Assembly (NCBI GenBank): GCA_048594975.1
Contig: JBMDXQ010000144.1
Location: 1-64,000, forward strand
Length of the DNA: 64,000 nucleotides
Direction of reading: 5' to 3'
Source: JBMDXB01 sp048594975
GTDB taxonomy: Bacteria > Acidobacteriota > Vicinamibacteria > Vicinamibacterales > 2-12-FULL-66-21
The notes below the pieces were generated by a model that ran no database searches, was not told the DNA's origin, and saw only the letters and a list, made by a program, of their open reading frames with translations. Shown here one piece after another: positions 8,705 to 16,822 of this stretch (the stretch's first letter is position 1; every line of letters starts with the position of its first letter). Made by a program: the position numbers and the translations under genes.

Positions 8705-9124
8705 ATGAATAGCAACAGGCTTCTACTACTAATTCTGATAGCCTCTGCGATCGCGAGCGCAGGTTGTGACGGCATAATCCGCTTGCAGGGGCAGGTCCTC
8801 GACGAGTCCGGACGAGCGGTGCCAAACGCCATAGTCCACTTTGAACATGGGTCGCAAGGTCGCAGCTTTGAAGATCACATCGCGAACGATGGTTGTTTTA
8901 GAGTGGGGCACGTAGTAGCGCCAGGTCGGTACAATTATGAGGTCCGCGTTGTGGCACCCGGCCTCCAGTCCGCCAAGGGCGCGATTCCGACAATTGAAGA
9001 CAATTGGACGGTCATCGTTCTCCGGCCAGTGGGTGATCGTCGAGGTAGCTCAATAGTTTCAGCGGTCGGTCACTGGCCCGGCGGTGCCCCGAACGCCACC
9101 TGCGACTTTGGGAAAACGCAGTGA
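8705..9124 (+). CDS. Cassette 3: lipoprotein with carboxypeptidase-regulatory-like domain
   Basis: 139 residues from ATG 8705. A signal peptide LLLLILIASAIASAGC ends in a lipobox with Cys21, so the protein is probably lipid-anchored. Residues 24-110 fit a carboxypeptidase-regulatory (Ig-like beta) fold: RLQGQVLDESGRAVPNAIVH, then G-rich turns and VAPGRYNYEVRVVAPG. The C-terminal tail is short and polar. Its circular-cassette logic holds: the preceding attC right core resembles the complement of its own R''. The role is unknown; such domains are often surface display or binding modules. Confidence 0.72.
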   Translation: MNSNRLLLLILIASAIASAGCDGIIRLQGQVLDESGRAVPNAIVHFEHGSQGRSFEDHIANDGCFRVGHVVAPGRYNYEVRVVAPGLQSAKGAIPTIEDNWTVIVLRPVGDRRGSSIVSAVGHWPGGAPNATCDFGKTQ

Positions 9125-9136
9125 CATCATGGTTCG

Positions 9137-9232
9137 GTCTAACACGCAGCTGCACCCGTCGGCGGCCGTGCGGGATCTAATGTAATCAGAGCGTGGGTCG
9201 CGGCCCCCGCGGGTGAGCCGCGGCCGTTGGGC
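9137..9232 (+). other. attC: attC site 3 (long type)
   Basis: R'' GTCTAAC (9137-9143) and R' GTTGGGC (9226-9232), 96 bases. Arms and flanks nearly repeat attC 2 (CTGCACCCGTCGGCGGCCGT on the left, GGGTGAGCCGCGGCCG on the right). The R' belongs to the next cassette and matches that cassette's own R'' GCCCAAC, as the recombination mechanism requires. Confidence 0.85.
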
Positions 9233-9281
9233 AGACTAATCGTGAAGCCCAGCGCTCCTGGACCCCTTCGTAGAATTGAGG

Positions 9282-10708
9282 ATGCCAGATCGCCAAGTCC
9301 CTTCTTTCTCTCGCGGCTGAACCCGACCCGCTGAGCAACCTCGCCGTGGTTGTCGACCGGTTGCGGGCGGCGACTGCTGAGTCGCGCTGTCTTGAGTGGA
9401 AGGCGAGCGGCCTGTTCGGTTCTGGCATCAGTGTCCGGACAAAGTACCGTGCTGTGAAGGCCGCCATCTCCTTCGCAAACGCGGACGGGGGCTTTCTGGT
9501 GTTTGGTGTTGGCCCAAACGGAGTGTGGGTCGGCCTGAGCGCCGCTGAACTCGCTGAACTGGACCCGGCGAAGGTCACCGAACTGATCAACGGCGTTGTC
9601 TACCCCGACCTCCCGGTCATCAACTTCGCTCAGTTCTCCGAGGAGGGAAAGACCTTTGCCGTTATTCACATTCCACCGAGCCCGTTCGTTCCTCACGCGA
9701 CGACCAAGGACATTTCCGAGATTGATACGAAGGGCATCCGCAAGGTCGTACTGGCGAAGCATACGGTGTACTATCGGCACGGCGGCAAATCCGACACTGC
9801 CACACCGCTACAGCTTCAGAGAATCGTCGAGAAGAGGACGCTGCACGTCCGCGATGAGCTCGTGCGACGGGTCCGGGAAGTACCCATTCCGGTCGTGGGC
9901 CAAGGGCACGCCTCGGCCGCATCTGTGGGCACCACGGTCACGGTGGCACGGCTGACGGATGACCCATCAGCGCCCGCAGTGCGGCTTACGCGCGCGCCTG
10001 GGCAAAGCAGCGGTGTGTTGCTACACGAAGAACTGTCCGACGGGCTTTTCGAGGAAATCAACAATGTCCTCGACGCGAACAACTATTGGCCGGGTCAGTC
10101 AATCACTTCGTCTTTGGGGACGAAATCTACTACCGGATTTACGCCGAGCGCCACCATGTGCTCGCGGCGAGCGGCCACGCTGATCTCATGTTGAGGACGG
10201 CTTGTCGAAAGATCTATGCCCCATTCATGTTCTGGCTGACAATCTTGTCGCCGGACATCGCGGCCCAGGAACTCGCTCGCTCAACACGCCGAAGGATCCG
10301 ATGGTGTTGGGCGCATTCAAGGCCGTCATCTTGCTCGGCGCTGACGCCACGAGCTGGCTGGATGGCCTTCTGGACAAGCGGTACAAACGTTTGACGCAAA
10401 AGCCCGAGTTCTATTGGACATTCAAGAAGATCGTTGGTCGAACAGTCAGCGACCGTCGCCTTCTGGCAATGCGCTCGACGGGTGCTTCGGCGCTCGATGT
10501 GCCTGACGTGGGCGCCGTGAAGGTTTCGCAGTTGCTTGAATCACCGGAGGAGGCCGCGGCGCACCTTTCACGAGTTTGCCTTCGTGTGTTCAGAGGAGAG
10601 GGCTCAACCCGCACGCTTGCCAGGCAACTGGACATCGCGGCTTACGGAAAACAGGTCGAAGACAAGGGCGAGCAGATTTGGAAGCAGCTCCAAACGATCG
10701 GCTCCTAG
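9282..10708 (+). pseudogene. Cassette 4: AlbA_2 (Schlafen-type) domain protein with two or three frameshifts
   Basis: The core AlbA_2 domain reads CLEWKASGLFG, TKYRAVKAAISFANADGG and FLVFGVGPNGVWVG, the usual E-x-K and A-FAN--GG--I-GV signature of Schlafen AlbA_2 proteins, followed by VYYRHGGKS. The longest open piece starts at GTG 9346. An ATG at 9282, with GAGG just before it, begins MPDRQ and joins SLLSLAAEPDPLSNL by a one-base slip near 9296. The frame changes again near 10081, into LLAGSVNHFVFGDEIYY. A third shift near 10260-10285 leads into SLNTPKDPMVLGAFKAVILLGADA and on to the stop at 10708. Summed over the frames it is one protein of about 475 residues, now broken. Confidence 0.75.
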
Positions 10709-10722
10709 AGCGGCGACGCGCC

Positions 10723-10796
10723 GCCCAACCTCAGCTTGCAGCCGACGGCGCCCGGCGAGATCATGAGGCGCCGCGGCTGAAGCTGAAACGTTGGGC
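10723..10796 (+). other. attC: attC site 4
   Basis: R'' GCCCAAC (10723-10729) and R' GTTGGGC (10790-10796) are exact complements. CAGCTTGCAGCCG pairs with CGGCTGAAGCTG, and inner GGCGCC pairs with GGCGCC across a short loop. 74 bases. Clear attC structure. Confidence 0.9.
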
Positions 10797-10888
10797 TAAC
10801 CTAGAGAGGGGAGCTCCAGCGTGAAAGGAGAGAGGCTGCAAACGAGTGGCAACCGGCATGGCTGGTGTCGCACCCTCGGAGGCTGCCG

Positions 10889-11506
10889 ATGCGTCCCGTA
10901 GCTGAGGCCCATCTCTTCTCGTACATCCTCCCGTACGATAGCGGCTTCGCGCCCAACCCCTTTGGCCGGGCCTGCACCCTGGCGTGCTGCAAGCCTGTCA
11001 TCCGGCGCACGGCGAGCCCGGACGACTGGGTGATTGGTACCACCCCCGCCCCTAATCCCAGTCGCCTCACCTATGCGATGCGGATCACGCAGGCTCTCAC
11101 CTTCGATCTCTACTGGGAGGCCTTTCCGGAGAAGAGACCGTCTGAGGATCGGCGCGGCGACAACATCTATCGGCACGACTCAAACCGCAGGCTTGTCCAG
11201 GTTCCCAACCCTTCCCATGACGAGCGAAGCGTCAAGCGGGACCTGAGCGCCAACCGAGTTCTCATCTCAACTCACTTCTACTATTTCGGTCACGCCGCTC
11301 CTCTCTTGCCGCCCCAGTTCCATTGCCTGCTGGCCACGACGCAGGGCCATCGGAGGATTCGGCCGGGCTCGAAGGACCATCCACAGTTCATTGCGTTTGT
11401 CGAATGGTTGGAGCGCGAGTTCCAGCGTGGTGGCCACGGAGATCCACATCTCGAGGAGGTCGTCTGCCTGCCACCAGAGGAGGATGAGCCAGAGGTGGAG
11501 GAGTGA
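10889..11506 (+). CDS. Cassette 5: Nmad2 (nucleotide-modification-associated domain 2) protein
   Basis: 205 residues. ATG 10889 is chosen because GGAGG lies 7 bases upstream; an earlier in-frame start exists at 10865. The sequence LFSYILPYDSGFAPNPFG, CTLACCKPVIRR, DDWVIGT and LTYAMRITQ matches the Nmad2 family, first described from genes for hypermodified bases in phage DNA and predicted to act with base-modifying enzymes. A later FYYFGHAAPLLP segment and an acidic tail (PPEEDEPEVEE) close the protein. It is intact. Finding it as an integron cassette without other modification genes is unusual; it may work as a sensor or a fold of unknown activity. Confidence 0.8.
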   Translation: MRPVAEAHLFSYILPYDSGFAPNPFGRACTLACCKPVIRRTASPDDWVIGTTPAPNPSRLTYAMRITQALTFDLYWEAFPEKRPSEDRRGDNIYRHDSNRRLVQVPNPSHDERSVKRDLSANRVLISTHFYYFGHAAPLLPPQFHCLLATTQGHRRIRPGSKDHPQFIAFVEWLEREFQRGGHGDPHLEEVVCLPPEEDEPEVEE

Positions 11507-11515
11507 CGTGCGGGA

Positions 11516-11610
11516 GTTCAACGACGGGCGTGGCGCCGACGGACACGGCTTGCAGCCGACGGCGGCCGGTGGGATCATTAGCCACCGCGGCTGAAACCTG
11601 GCCGTTACTC
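11516..11610 (+). other. attC: Degenerate attC-like site 5
   Basis: The inner part GGCTTGCAGCCGACGG, GGGATCAT and CCGCGGCTGAAACC is close to the same part of attC 4 and forms the same hairpin. A left core GTTCAAC (11516-11522) fits RYYYAAC. The right core GTTACTC (11604-11610) departs from GTTRRRY. It is probably the last, worn attC, adjoining the IS5-family sequence. Confidence 0.55.
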
Positions 11611-11722
11611 CGAGTGCTGTTTTCAGCGTTCCGACCGATAGGTCCTGGAAAACGCCGATGTGGCGACCGATTTTTCCGGGTCGGTGCCAATAGCCGAATG
11701 GCGACAGGGCCATTCTGGTCGG

Positions 11723-12524
11723 ATGGCCCTTCCTGCCGCGTGTCATTCCCGTGACCTCACCGACGAGCAATGGGTTCTGATCGGGCCCTTCTTGCCCAAG
11801 CTGACGCGCCGCAAAGACGGTCGGGGACGCCCGTGGCGGGAGAACCGCGCCGTGCTCAATGGCATCCTGTGGATCTTACGGACCGGCGCCCCGTGGGCGG
11901 ACTTGCCGGGCCGGTATCCGTCGTACCAGACCTGCCATCGGCGGTTCCAGCACTGGGTGCGGTGCGGCGTGTTGAGGGGCATCCTCTCCGTGCTTGCCGA
12001 GGCGCTCCACGAGGAGGGCTACCTGGACTTGCAGGAGGCCTTCATCGACGGCAGTTTCGCGCCCGCCAAGAAAGGCGGGGCCGGTGTGGGAACGACGAAG
12101 CGCGGCAAGGGTTCGAAGATCATGGCGATCGCCGATCGCCATGGGCGGCCCGTCGCTATTCACATTGACAGCGCCACACCGCATGAAGTCACGCTCGTCG
12201 AGGCCACGCTGGCACACCGGCTGGTGCAGAAAACCCCCGAACGGCTCATTGGGGACAACGCGTACGAATCCGACCAGCTCGATGCGGAGCTCGCGCAGCG
12301 CGGCATCGAACTCATCGCGCCTCACCGCCGCAACCGCACGCGCCGGACGCAGGATGGGCCGCCCGCTCCGCCGGTATCGACGTCGATGGAAGATGGAACG
12401 GCTGTTTGCGTGGCTGCAGAACTATCGACGGATCGTCGTGCGGTACGAACGCTACCCGGAGAATTTCCTGGGCATGTTGCACCTTGCTTATTGGTTGATC
12501 TTGCTGCGGGTGTTTATGAGATGA
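11723..12524 (+). pseudogene. IS5-family (IS427-like) transposase with a frameshift
   Basis: From ATG 11723 the protein reads DLTDEQWVLIGPFLP, GRPWRENRAVLNGILWILRTGAPW, YPSYQTCHRRFQHW, the catalytic FIDGSFAPAKKGG, GSKIMAIADRHGRP and LIGDNAYESDQLD, all typical of IS5 transposases. Near 12355-12360 (GGGCC) an extra base shifts the frame. The last 50 residues (RRYRRRWKMERLFAWLQNYR, with the catalytic glutamate, and RYERYPENFLGMLHLAYWLILLR) follow in another frame to TGA 12524. Some IS427-group elements use programmed frameshifting earlier in the gene; here the slip is late and looks like a mutation. No left terminal repeat is visible directly upstream. Confidence 0.85.
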
Positions 12525-12530
12525 CTTCTA
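12513..12530 (+). repeat. IS5-type right terminal repeat
   Basis: TTTATGAGATGACTTCTA overlaps the transposase stop and is the inverted partner (17 of 18 bases) of 1992-2009. Ends of the type GAGATGRCTTCTA are common in IS5-family elements. The flanking ATCC does not show a target duplication I can match on the left. Confidence 0.6.
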
Positions 12531-12563
12531 ATCCGAGATAGACTCTCGAATCGCGAAGAACAG

Positions 12564-12613
12564 ATTTGTCTCAGGACTCTGTCCGTCGAATTTGTCTCAG
12601 GACTCTGTCCGTC
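12564..12613 (+). repeat. Tandem 24-bp direct repeat
   Basis: Two exact copies of a 24-base unit beginning ATTTGTCTCAGG and ending CTCTGTCCGTC lie at 12564-12587 and 12590-12613, two bases apart. They sit just outside the IS5-type end and before the DUF262 gene. Tandem terminal repeats of this kind can be transposase-binding sites at an element end; a replication slip is the simpler alternative. Confidence 0.75.
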
Positions 12614-12724
12614 CGAAGGGTACGGCTGACCCGAGCGCGACCAATGCCCCCTATCGTATGCTGATCACCATGGTCGTGTTGACGTTGGGATGACCAAGGG
12701 CATCCGCCTGGGAAGGTGATGGAC

Positions 12725-15208
12725 ATGACAGAAGACACGATTGACGAGGTGGTTGCTCCCATCTCAGTCCGCGACTTGGTGCGTGCCCAACTCGGACTTG
12801 ATGACGACCCCTGGGAACTCGCGCTGGTGCAGCGCGACCTCGTCTGGAAGCAGGACCGGATGGTCGGACTCCTCGACTCACTGCTTGCCGGCTACCCGAT
12901 CGGCTCACTACTCCTCTGCCGTGTCGAGCAGGAGATCGATGTGCGCCAGCTTGGTACTGCCCAGGGGCAGGAGCGGCGCGTACAAGCGGGGACCCCGCAG
13001 TTGGTCGATGGCCAGCAGCGCGTCTACGCGCTGTTCTCCATTTTCACCGGAAAAGGCCACGGGCGCTTTTATCTCAGCCTCACTAAGGACTGGGATCGAA
13101 GCCTCAACTACATCGAGTGGCGGCCACGAGTCGAAGAGGCTGACGCTGACGACGAGCCACGCGCCGACGACGACGACGAGGAGCCAATCCCGCCGGACTA
13201 CGTCGACCTTTCGAAGTGGGCTAGCGTCGCAGACGAGGTGTGCGACACCCTCTCGGAAACGACTCTGGCCAAGTTCGTCGCCATCTTGACGAATGGGCTC
13301 GCACTTCCATCCGAAACCGACGCGCGAACAGCCATCCTCCGTCGATTGCTGCGCCTCTGCCAAGCGTGGCGCGAGAAGCGCATCCCGGTCATCACCGCGA
13401 CCGTTGAGGGCCCGGAAGACATCCTCGAGGTCTTCACCCGCGTCAATCGCGGTGGCGCCCAGGTGAGTGGCAACGACCTGTACTTCGCCGTAGTGAAGAC
13501 GTTCTGGCACGACACGTCCGTGAATGAAGACACCTCCATCACCGCCAAGGGGGCGCTCAGCAAAGTGGTGACGGCGTCTCGCCGGTTTCTCGACACGTGG
13601 GGTGCGCTCAGCCTCGTCTCGCGGCTCGCTTTGGTGGGCTTGCGCGAGGGCGACATGGTGCCGCTGAAGATCGACCGACTCTCGCGAGCGAACAAGGTTC
13701 ATATCATAAGAGCCCTGAGGGTCGTCGCCCCCATCGTGGCGAAGCGGATCGAGCTGTTCACTGACGTGCTGCGAAAGAACTCCACGCTCAAGCAGGGCTT
13801 GCGGTATGTCCACCGGCTGCTGTGGGAGGATGTGTTCGCGTGGGTGGTCGCCTCCAACAGGTCCGATTCGGAGAAGTGGTCGGCGGAAGATGTGCCCCCC
13901 GTGGAGACCTACCTCTTGGGTGCGTCGCTCTTCTCATATCCCCAGATTCTCGGCGACCCATACCGCCGCGATGCCTTTGCTGTTGCGCTCGCGGCCGGGG
14001 CTGATCACGAGGCGTTCCCGACATCCAGGCTATTGGCGGTTGCCAGGAACCGGGGCGAAGACCTTCGCCGTGGACGGAGCGTTGTGCTGCCGTCAACTGC
14101 GCTGGTGGAGATCGCGAAGCGCAATAGCAATCTGGTGATCGCTGTAGCCCAAGGCCTCGATGACGAAGTCGCGGGCCTCGACTGGGACCACATCCTCGCC
14201 GCCGACTGGAAGGGCAGGAAGTTCCGACTGCCGCGCGGCTCAGGGCGTCGATACCGAGAAGAGGCGGCCCACTTCAACGACCCCGGAAACTTCTGGCAGA
14301 TTGACCTCGTGGCCAATCGCACGTTGCAGGAGGCGTTCCCCGCCAAGAAGTTCGCGACGCTGGAGGCGTGGCCTGCGGACGGCTTGGGCCGCGTCGCACC
14401 GTCGCGCTACTCCGGTATCGAGCAGCCGGAGCAACTTGAGGAGTTCAAGACGATCGGCAACCTCCTTGAGGCAGACAAGGTCGAGGAGGCGGCTCCGCGC
14501 TTTGCCGCCTTGGTACAGAGCCGGAACAAGTGGCTCGCCGAGCGGCTCGTGAACTGGCCGAGCTCGCCGCCCATCACCTTGTTCGCGTCCGACAGGGCAG
14601 TCCCTCCTGAGGATGTGCCGCGCATCCCGGATACTGTGTCACTTATCCTCGGCGTCGACGACATCAGGGCGGCCCTTGCCGAGTCCCGAGCGAAGGTTCG
14701 TGCGCAGGTTGATAAGGCCAAGGCCGACGTCGAAGTCCTCCTCGGCATGGCGTCGCCATGGGCGGGACAGGCAGCGAAGCTTGACTGGGTGCTCAGGGAG
14801 GTCACCAAGCGGCATGCGAGGATTAGCGGTGAAGGGTTTGGATGGTGGGTGGAGCGTAACCCAGAACGTCAGACGCTGGCGAGGTCGGTTCCGCTTCTTC
14901 CACTCGAAAGCAGGGACCACTTCAGGCTCATCGTGACCGGACTCGGCACCGGTGACGGGCGCAGCCCGTTCCGGGTTCGGGTGAAAGCGGATAGCCCTGG
15001 GTTCGCGACCATCCGTAAGCGCTTGGTTGACGCAGGTGAGTTCGAGCTGGCCGATGTGGACGGCGGCATCGAGATCTCGATTCAAACGCGTCCTGAGCTG
15101 GACTGGGGCGAGATGCGGGACAAGGTGGACCGCCAGGTCACTCGCTTCCGTGCCGTTGCCGAGGCGGCCGACGAGGTTCCGCGAGCAACAGTGCCTGCGA
15201 ATCTGTAG
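12725..15208 (+). CDS. DUF262 (GmrSD N-terminal-type) protein
   Basis: 827 residues. ATG 12725 is preferred because GGAAGG lies 8 bases upstream; ATG 12719 is also in frame. Residues 10-110 hold the DUF262 fold: a WELALVQRDLVWK box and PQLVDGQQRVYALFSIF, where the DGQQR motif corresponds to the ParB-like nucleotide-binding site. VTATVEGPEDILEVFTRVNRGG follows near residue 235, as in other DUF262 proteins. The C-terminal half is unassigned and ends in an alpha/beta region. GmrSD enzymes cut modified phage DNA, but the DUF1524 HNH nuclease half is not evident here, so the nuclease may be absent or supplied by another protein. Monocistronic, at the left edge of the defence island. Confidence 0.8.
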   Translation: MTEDTIDEVVAPISVRDLVRAQLGLDDDPWELALVQRDLVWKQDRMVGLLDSLLAGYPIGSLLLCRVEQEIDVRQLGTAQGQERRVQAGTPQLVDGQQRVYALFSIFTGKGHGRFYLSLTKDWDRSLNYIEWRPRVEEADADDEPRADDDDEEPIPPDYVDLSKWASVADEVCDTLSETTLAKFVAILTNGLALPSETDARTAILRRLLRLCQAWREKRIPVITATVEGPEDILEVFTRVNRGGAQVSGNDLYFAVVKTFWHDTSVNEDTSITAKGALSKVVTASRRFLDTWGALSLVSRLALVGLREGDMVPLKIDRLSRANKVHIIRALRVVAPIVAKRIELFTDVLRKNSTLKQGLRYVHRLLWEDVFAWVVASNRSDSEKWSAEDVPPVETYLLGASLFSYPQILGDPYRRDAFAVALAAGADHEAFPTSRLLAVARNRGEDLRRGRSVVLPSTALVEIAKRNSNLVIAVAQGLDDEVAGLDWDHILAADWKGRKFRLPRGSGRRYREEAAHFNDPGNFWQIDLVANRTLQEAFPAKKFATLEAWPADGLGRVAPSRYSGIEQPEQLEEFKTIGNLLEADKVEEAAPRFAALVQSRNKWLAERLVNWPSSPPITLFASDRAVPPEDVPRIPDTVSLILGVDDIRAALAESRAKVRAQVDKAKADVEVLLGMASPWAGQAAKLDWVLREVTKRHARISGEGFGWWVERNPERQTLARSVPLLPLESRDHFRLIVTGLGTGDGRSPFRVRVKADSPGFATIRKRLVDAGEFELADVDGGIEISIQTRPELDWGEMRDKVDRQVTRFRAVAEAADEVPRATVPANL

Positions 15209-15304
15209 ATTATCCCTTTCGTTGTGACGCCGGAGACGCTGATCCGCTGGCACAGAAAAGGATTCCGACCTGGCCAGCGCCCAGCATTGGTCGCAACGAC
15301 GGAC

Positions 15305-16057
15305 CTAAGGTGCGTAGCCAGGTCTGATCCACGGCTCGAGATATGACAGCAGCGTGGCGTGCAACTTACCGAGATCCACCTCGCCCTTGGGGACGTATGA
15401 GCCGGCATAGATGTCCACCCAATGGAAGTCGTCCACCTTCCTCAGCTTGGCCGCTAGTTCCGAGAACGTCGTTGACGCTTCGATCGACAACGCGCTGAGC
15501 GTGCCGTCTGGAAACCGATTGTGTAAACGACACTCAAGACGATTTTCCACGCACTGGAAGAGGGCGCAATCCAGCGGGCGCACCGGCCTCGTGTCAGCGG
15601 AGTCTCGTGCGGTGCCGGAGGACACGTACAAGTGCACTTTGGCAATCTCCCCGGTCAGCCGCGCCAAGGTGTTGGCGAACTGCTCTGGGCCGTGCCCGTC
15701 GATGAGTTGGTGCCAGACCCATGCCGGTCCGAGCCGTTCATCCGCGTGTGGCTTAGGATTGCCAATCTGGAACGCCGCGGGGCCGAACCCCTTTTCGAAG
15801 TTCACGCCTACGAATAGCGACCCCAATTCAATCAAGTCGTCGTTTCGGCCCACCAGGAGTTTCCGGGGGTCGTCTTTATCCAGCGAGAACACGAATTTAC
15901 CGTCGGCATAAGCTGGGTTCCGGCCAGAGGGTGTGAGCCACCATAGCGTGGTCCTCGGCTCGTGTCGGTTCCATGGCAGTAACGAGAGATCACGTTTGCT
16001 GTAGATGTGTGTTCGCACCGCGTGCGCCATTTCGTCTGGTGATTGGATCTGCATCAT
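15305..16057 (-). CDS. Hypothetical protein
   Basis: 250 residues, starting at tandem ATG codons (16057 and 16054) after GAGG. I recognise no family. Visible features are an N-terminal helix (SPDEMAHAVRTHIYSKRDL), TLWWLTPSGRNPAYADGKFVFS and a glycine-rich FVGVNFEKGFGPAA. The C-terminal half is alpha/beta with FSELAAKLRKVDDFHWVDIY. It is cytosolic by composition. It closes the long leftward gene series that begins near 34862, 130 bases after the basic protein, and may be part of that island. Confidence 0.65.
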   Translation of the reverse strand: MMQIQSPDEMAHAVRTHIYSKRDLSLLPWNRHEPRTTLWWLTPSGRNPAYADGKFVFSLDKDDPRKLLVGRNDDLIELGSLFVGVNFEKGFGPAAFQIGNPKPHADERLGPAWVWHQLIDGHGPEQFANTLARLTGEIAKVHLYVSSGTARDSADTRPVRPLDCALFQCVENRLECRLHNRFPDGTLSALSIEASTTFSELAAKLRKVDDFHWVDIYAGSYVPKGEVDLGKLHATLLSYLEPWIRPGYAP

Positions 16058-16186
16058 GACCTCATAAGCGAGCCGCCGGTAACGCGAGGGGCACGGCTGG
16101 CCTGGCGTGCAGCGGGTCTGGAGCGTTTACCTCGACGTTCTGAGGTCGACAAACGGTAGGATGTGGTGGATTCCTGCCGTCCTCCG

Positions 16187-16717
16187 TCACTTCTTTTTGC
16201 GTGAGCGACCGCCAGCATTCGTTGCAGGACGCCGCGATGCGGCAACGGCCCGGGACTGCACTGATCCCCCGCCCTTCTGCCTGACCCAACGAGCCTTCTG
16301 CGCCTGGGAGATTCGCTTCCGCGCAGCCGTTGACATTTTGCGAGGGCCACGAGCCCGGCGGCCAGGTTTCTTGTCGCCGGCACGGAAGGGGCCGACGTCC
16401 GGTGCTTCGGTCGCGGCTACTGCGGCTGTGGCCTGACCTTCCCGTCGTCTCGCCGCCCAATACTTCCTCATGCGCGCACCGACCGCCTTGCGGGCTTTCG
16501 CCGACATCTTCCAGCGGCGACGAGCGCGCTTAGCCGTTTGACCAGCGGCGGCACCGTCGGTCGAGTCGAATCCCCGCCCTTTCCCCCGAAGCTCGGGGAA
16601 GTGGCGAAAGATAGCCTTGGCTTCTTCAGCGATTTCCAATAGCCGTTGCTCGGCACCTTTCAGGGCCCATCCTCTGACTTCGTCAGTCTCCACTTCGATA
16701 CTCCTCACGTTGAACAT
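16187..16717 (-). CDS. Basic, lysine/arginine-rich small protein with repeated helical motif
   Basis: 176 residues. After an acidic helical start (GWALKGAEQRLLEIAEEAKAI) the protein is very basic. Two copies of a similar motif stand out: KMSAKARKAVGARMRKYWAARR near residue 70 and KMSTAARKRISQAQKARW near 128, separated by an Ala/Pro-rich linker; the tail is GGRSRKKK. The motif resembles histone-like or NUMOD-type nucleic-acid-binding helices. Start may be ATG 16717 or GTG 16708. It is likely a DNA- or RNA-binding accessory protein; the role is unknown. Confidence 0.6.
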   Translation of the reverse strand: MFNVRSIEVETDEVRGWALKGAEQRLLEIAEEAKAIFRHFPELRGKGRGFDSTDGAAAGQTAKRARRRWKMSAKARKAVGARMRKYWAARRREGQATAAVAATEAPDVGPFRAGDKKPGRRARGPRKMSTAARKRISQAQKARWVRQKGGGSVQSRAVAASRRPATNAGGRSRKKK

Positions 16718-16822
16718 ACACCCATATGAGCCGCTCCAGGAAATGCTGGCGTCGGCAAGACCCGCTGTTGGTTAAGTTGACGACCCTCGGCATGAGGTCC
16801 TCTACAACTTGAGAGGAGGCTG

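Noticed and set aside
11723..12524. Programmed translational frameshift in the IS5-family transposase
   Set aside because: The shift lies only about 50 residues from the C-terminus and there is no A-rich slippery run; an extra base in GGGCC is simpler.
12725..15208. Complete GmrSD type IV restriction enzyme
   Set aside because: The DUF262 half is clear, but I could not find the DUF1524 HNH motif in the C-terminal half.
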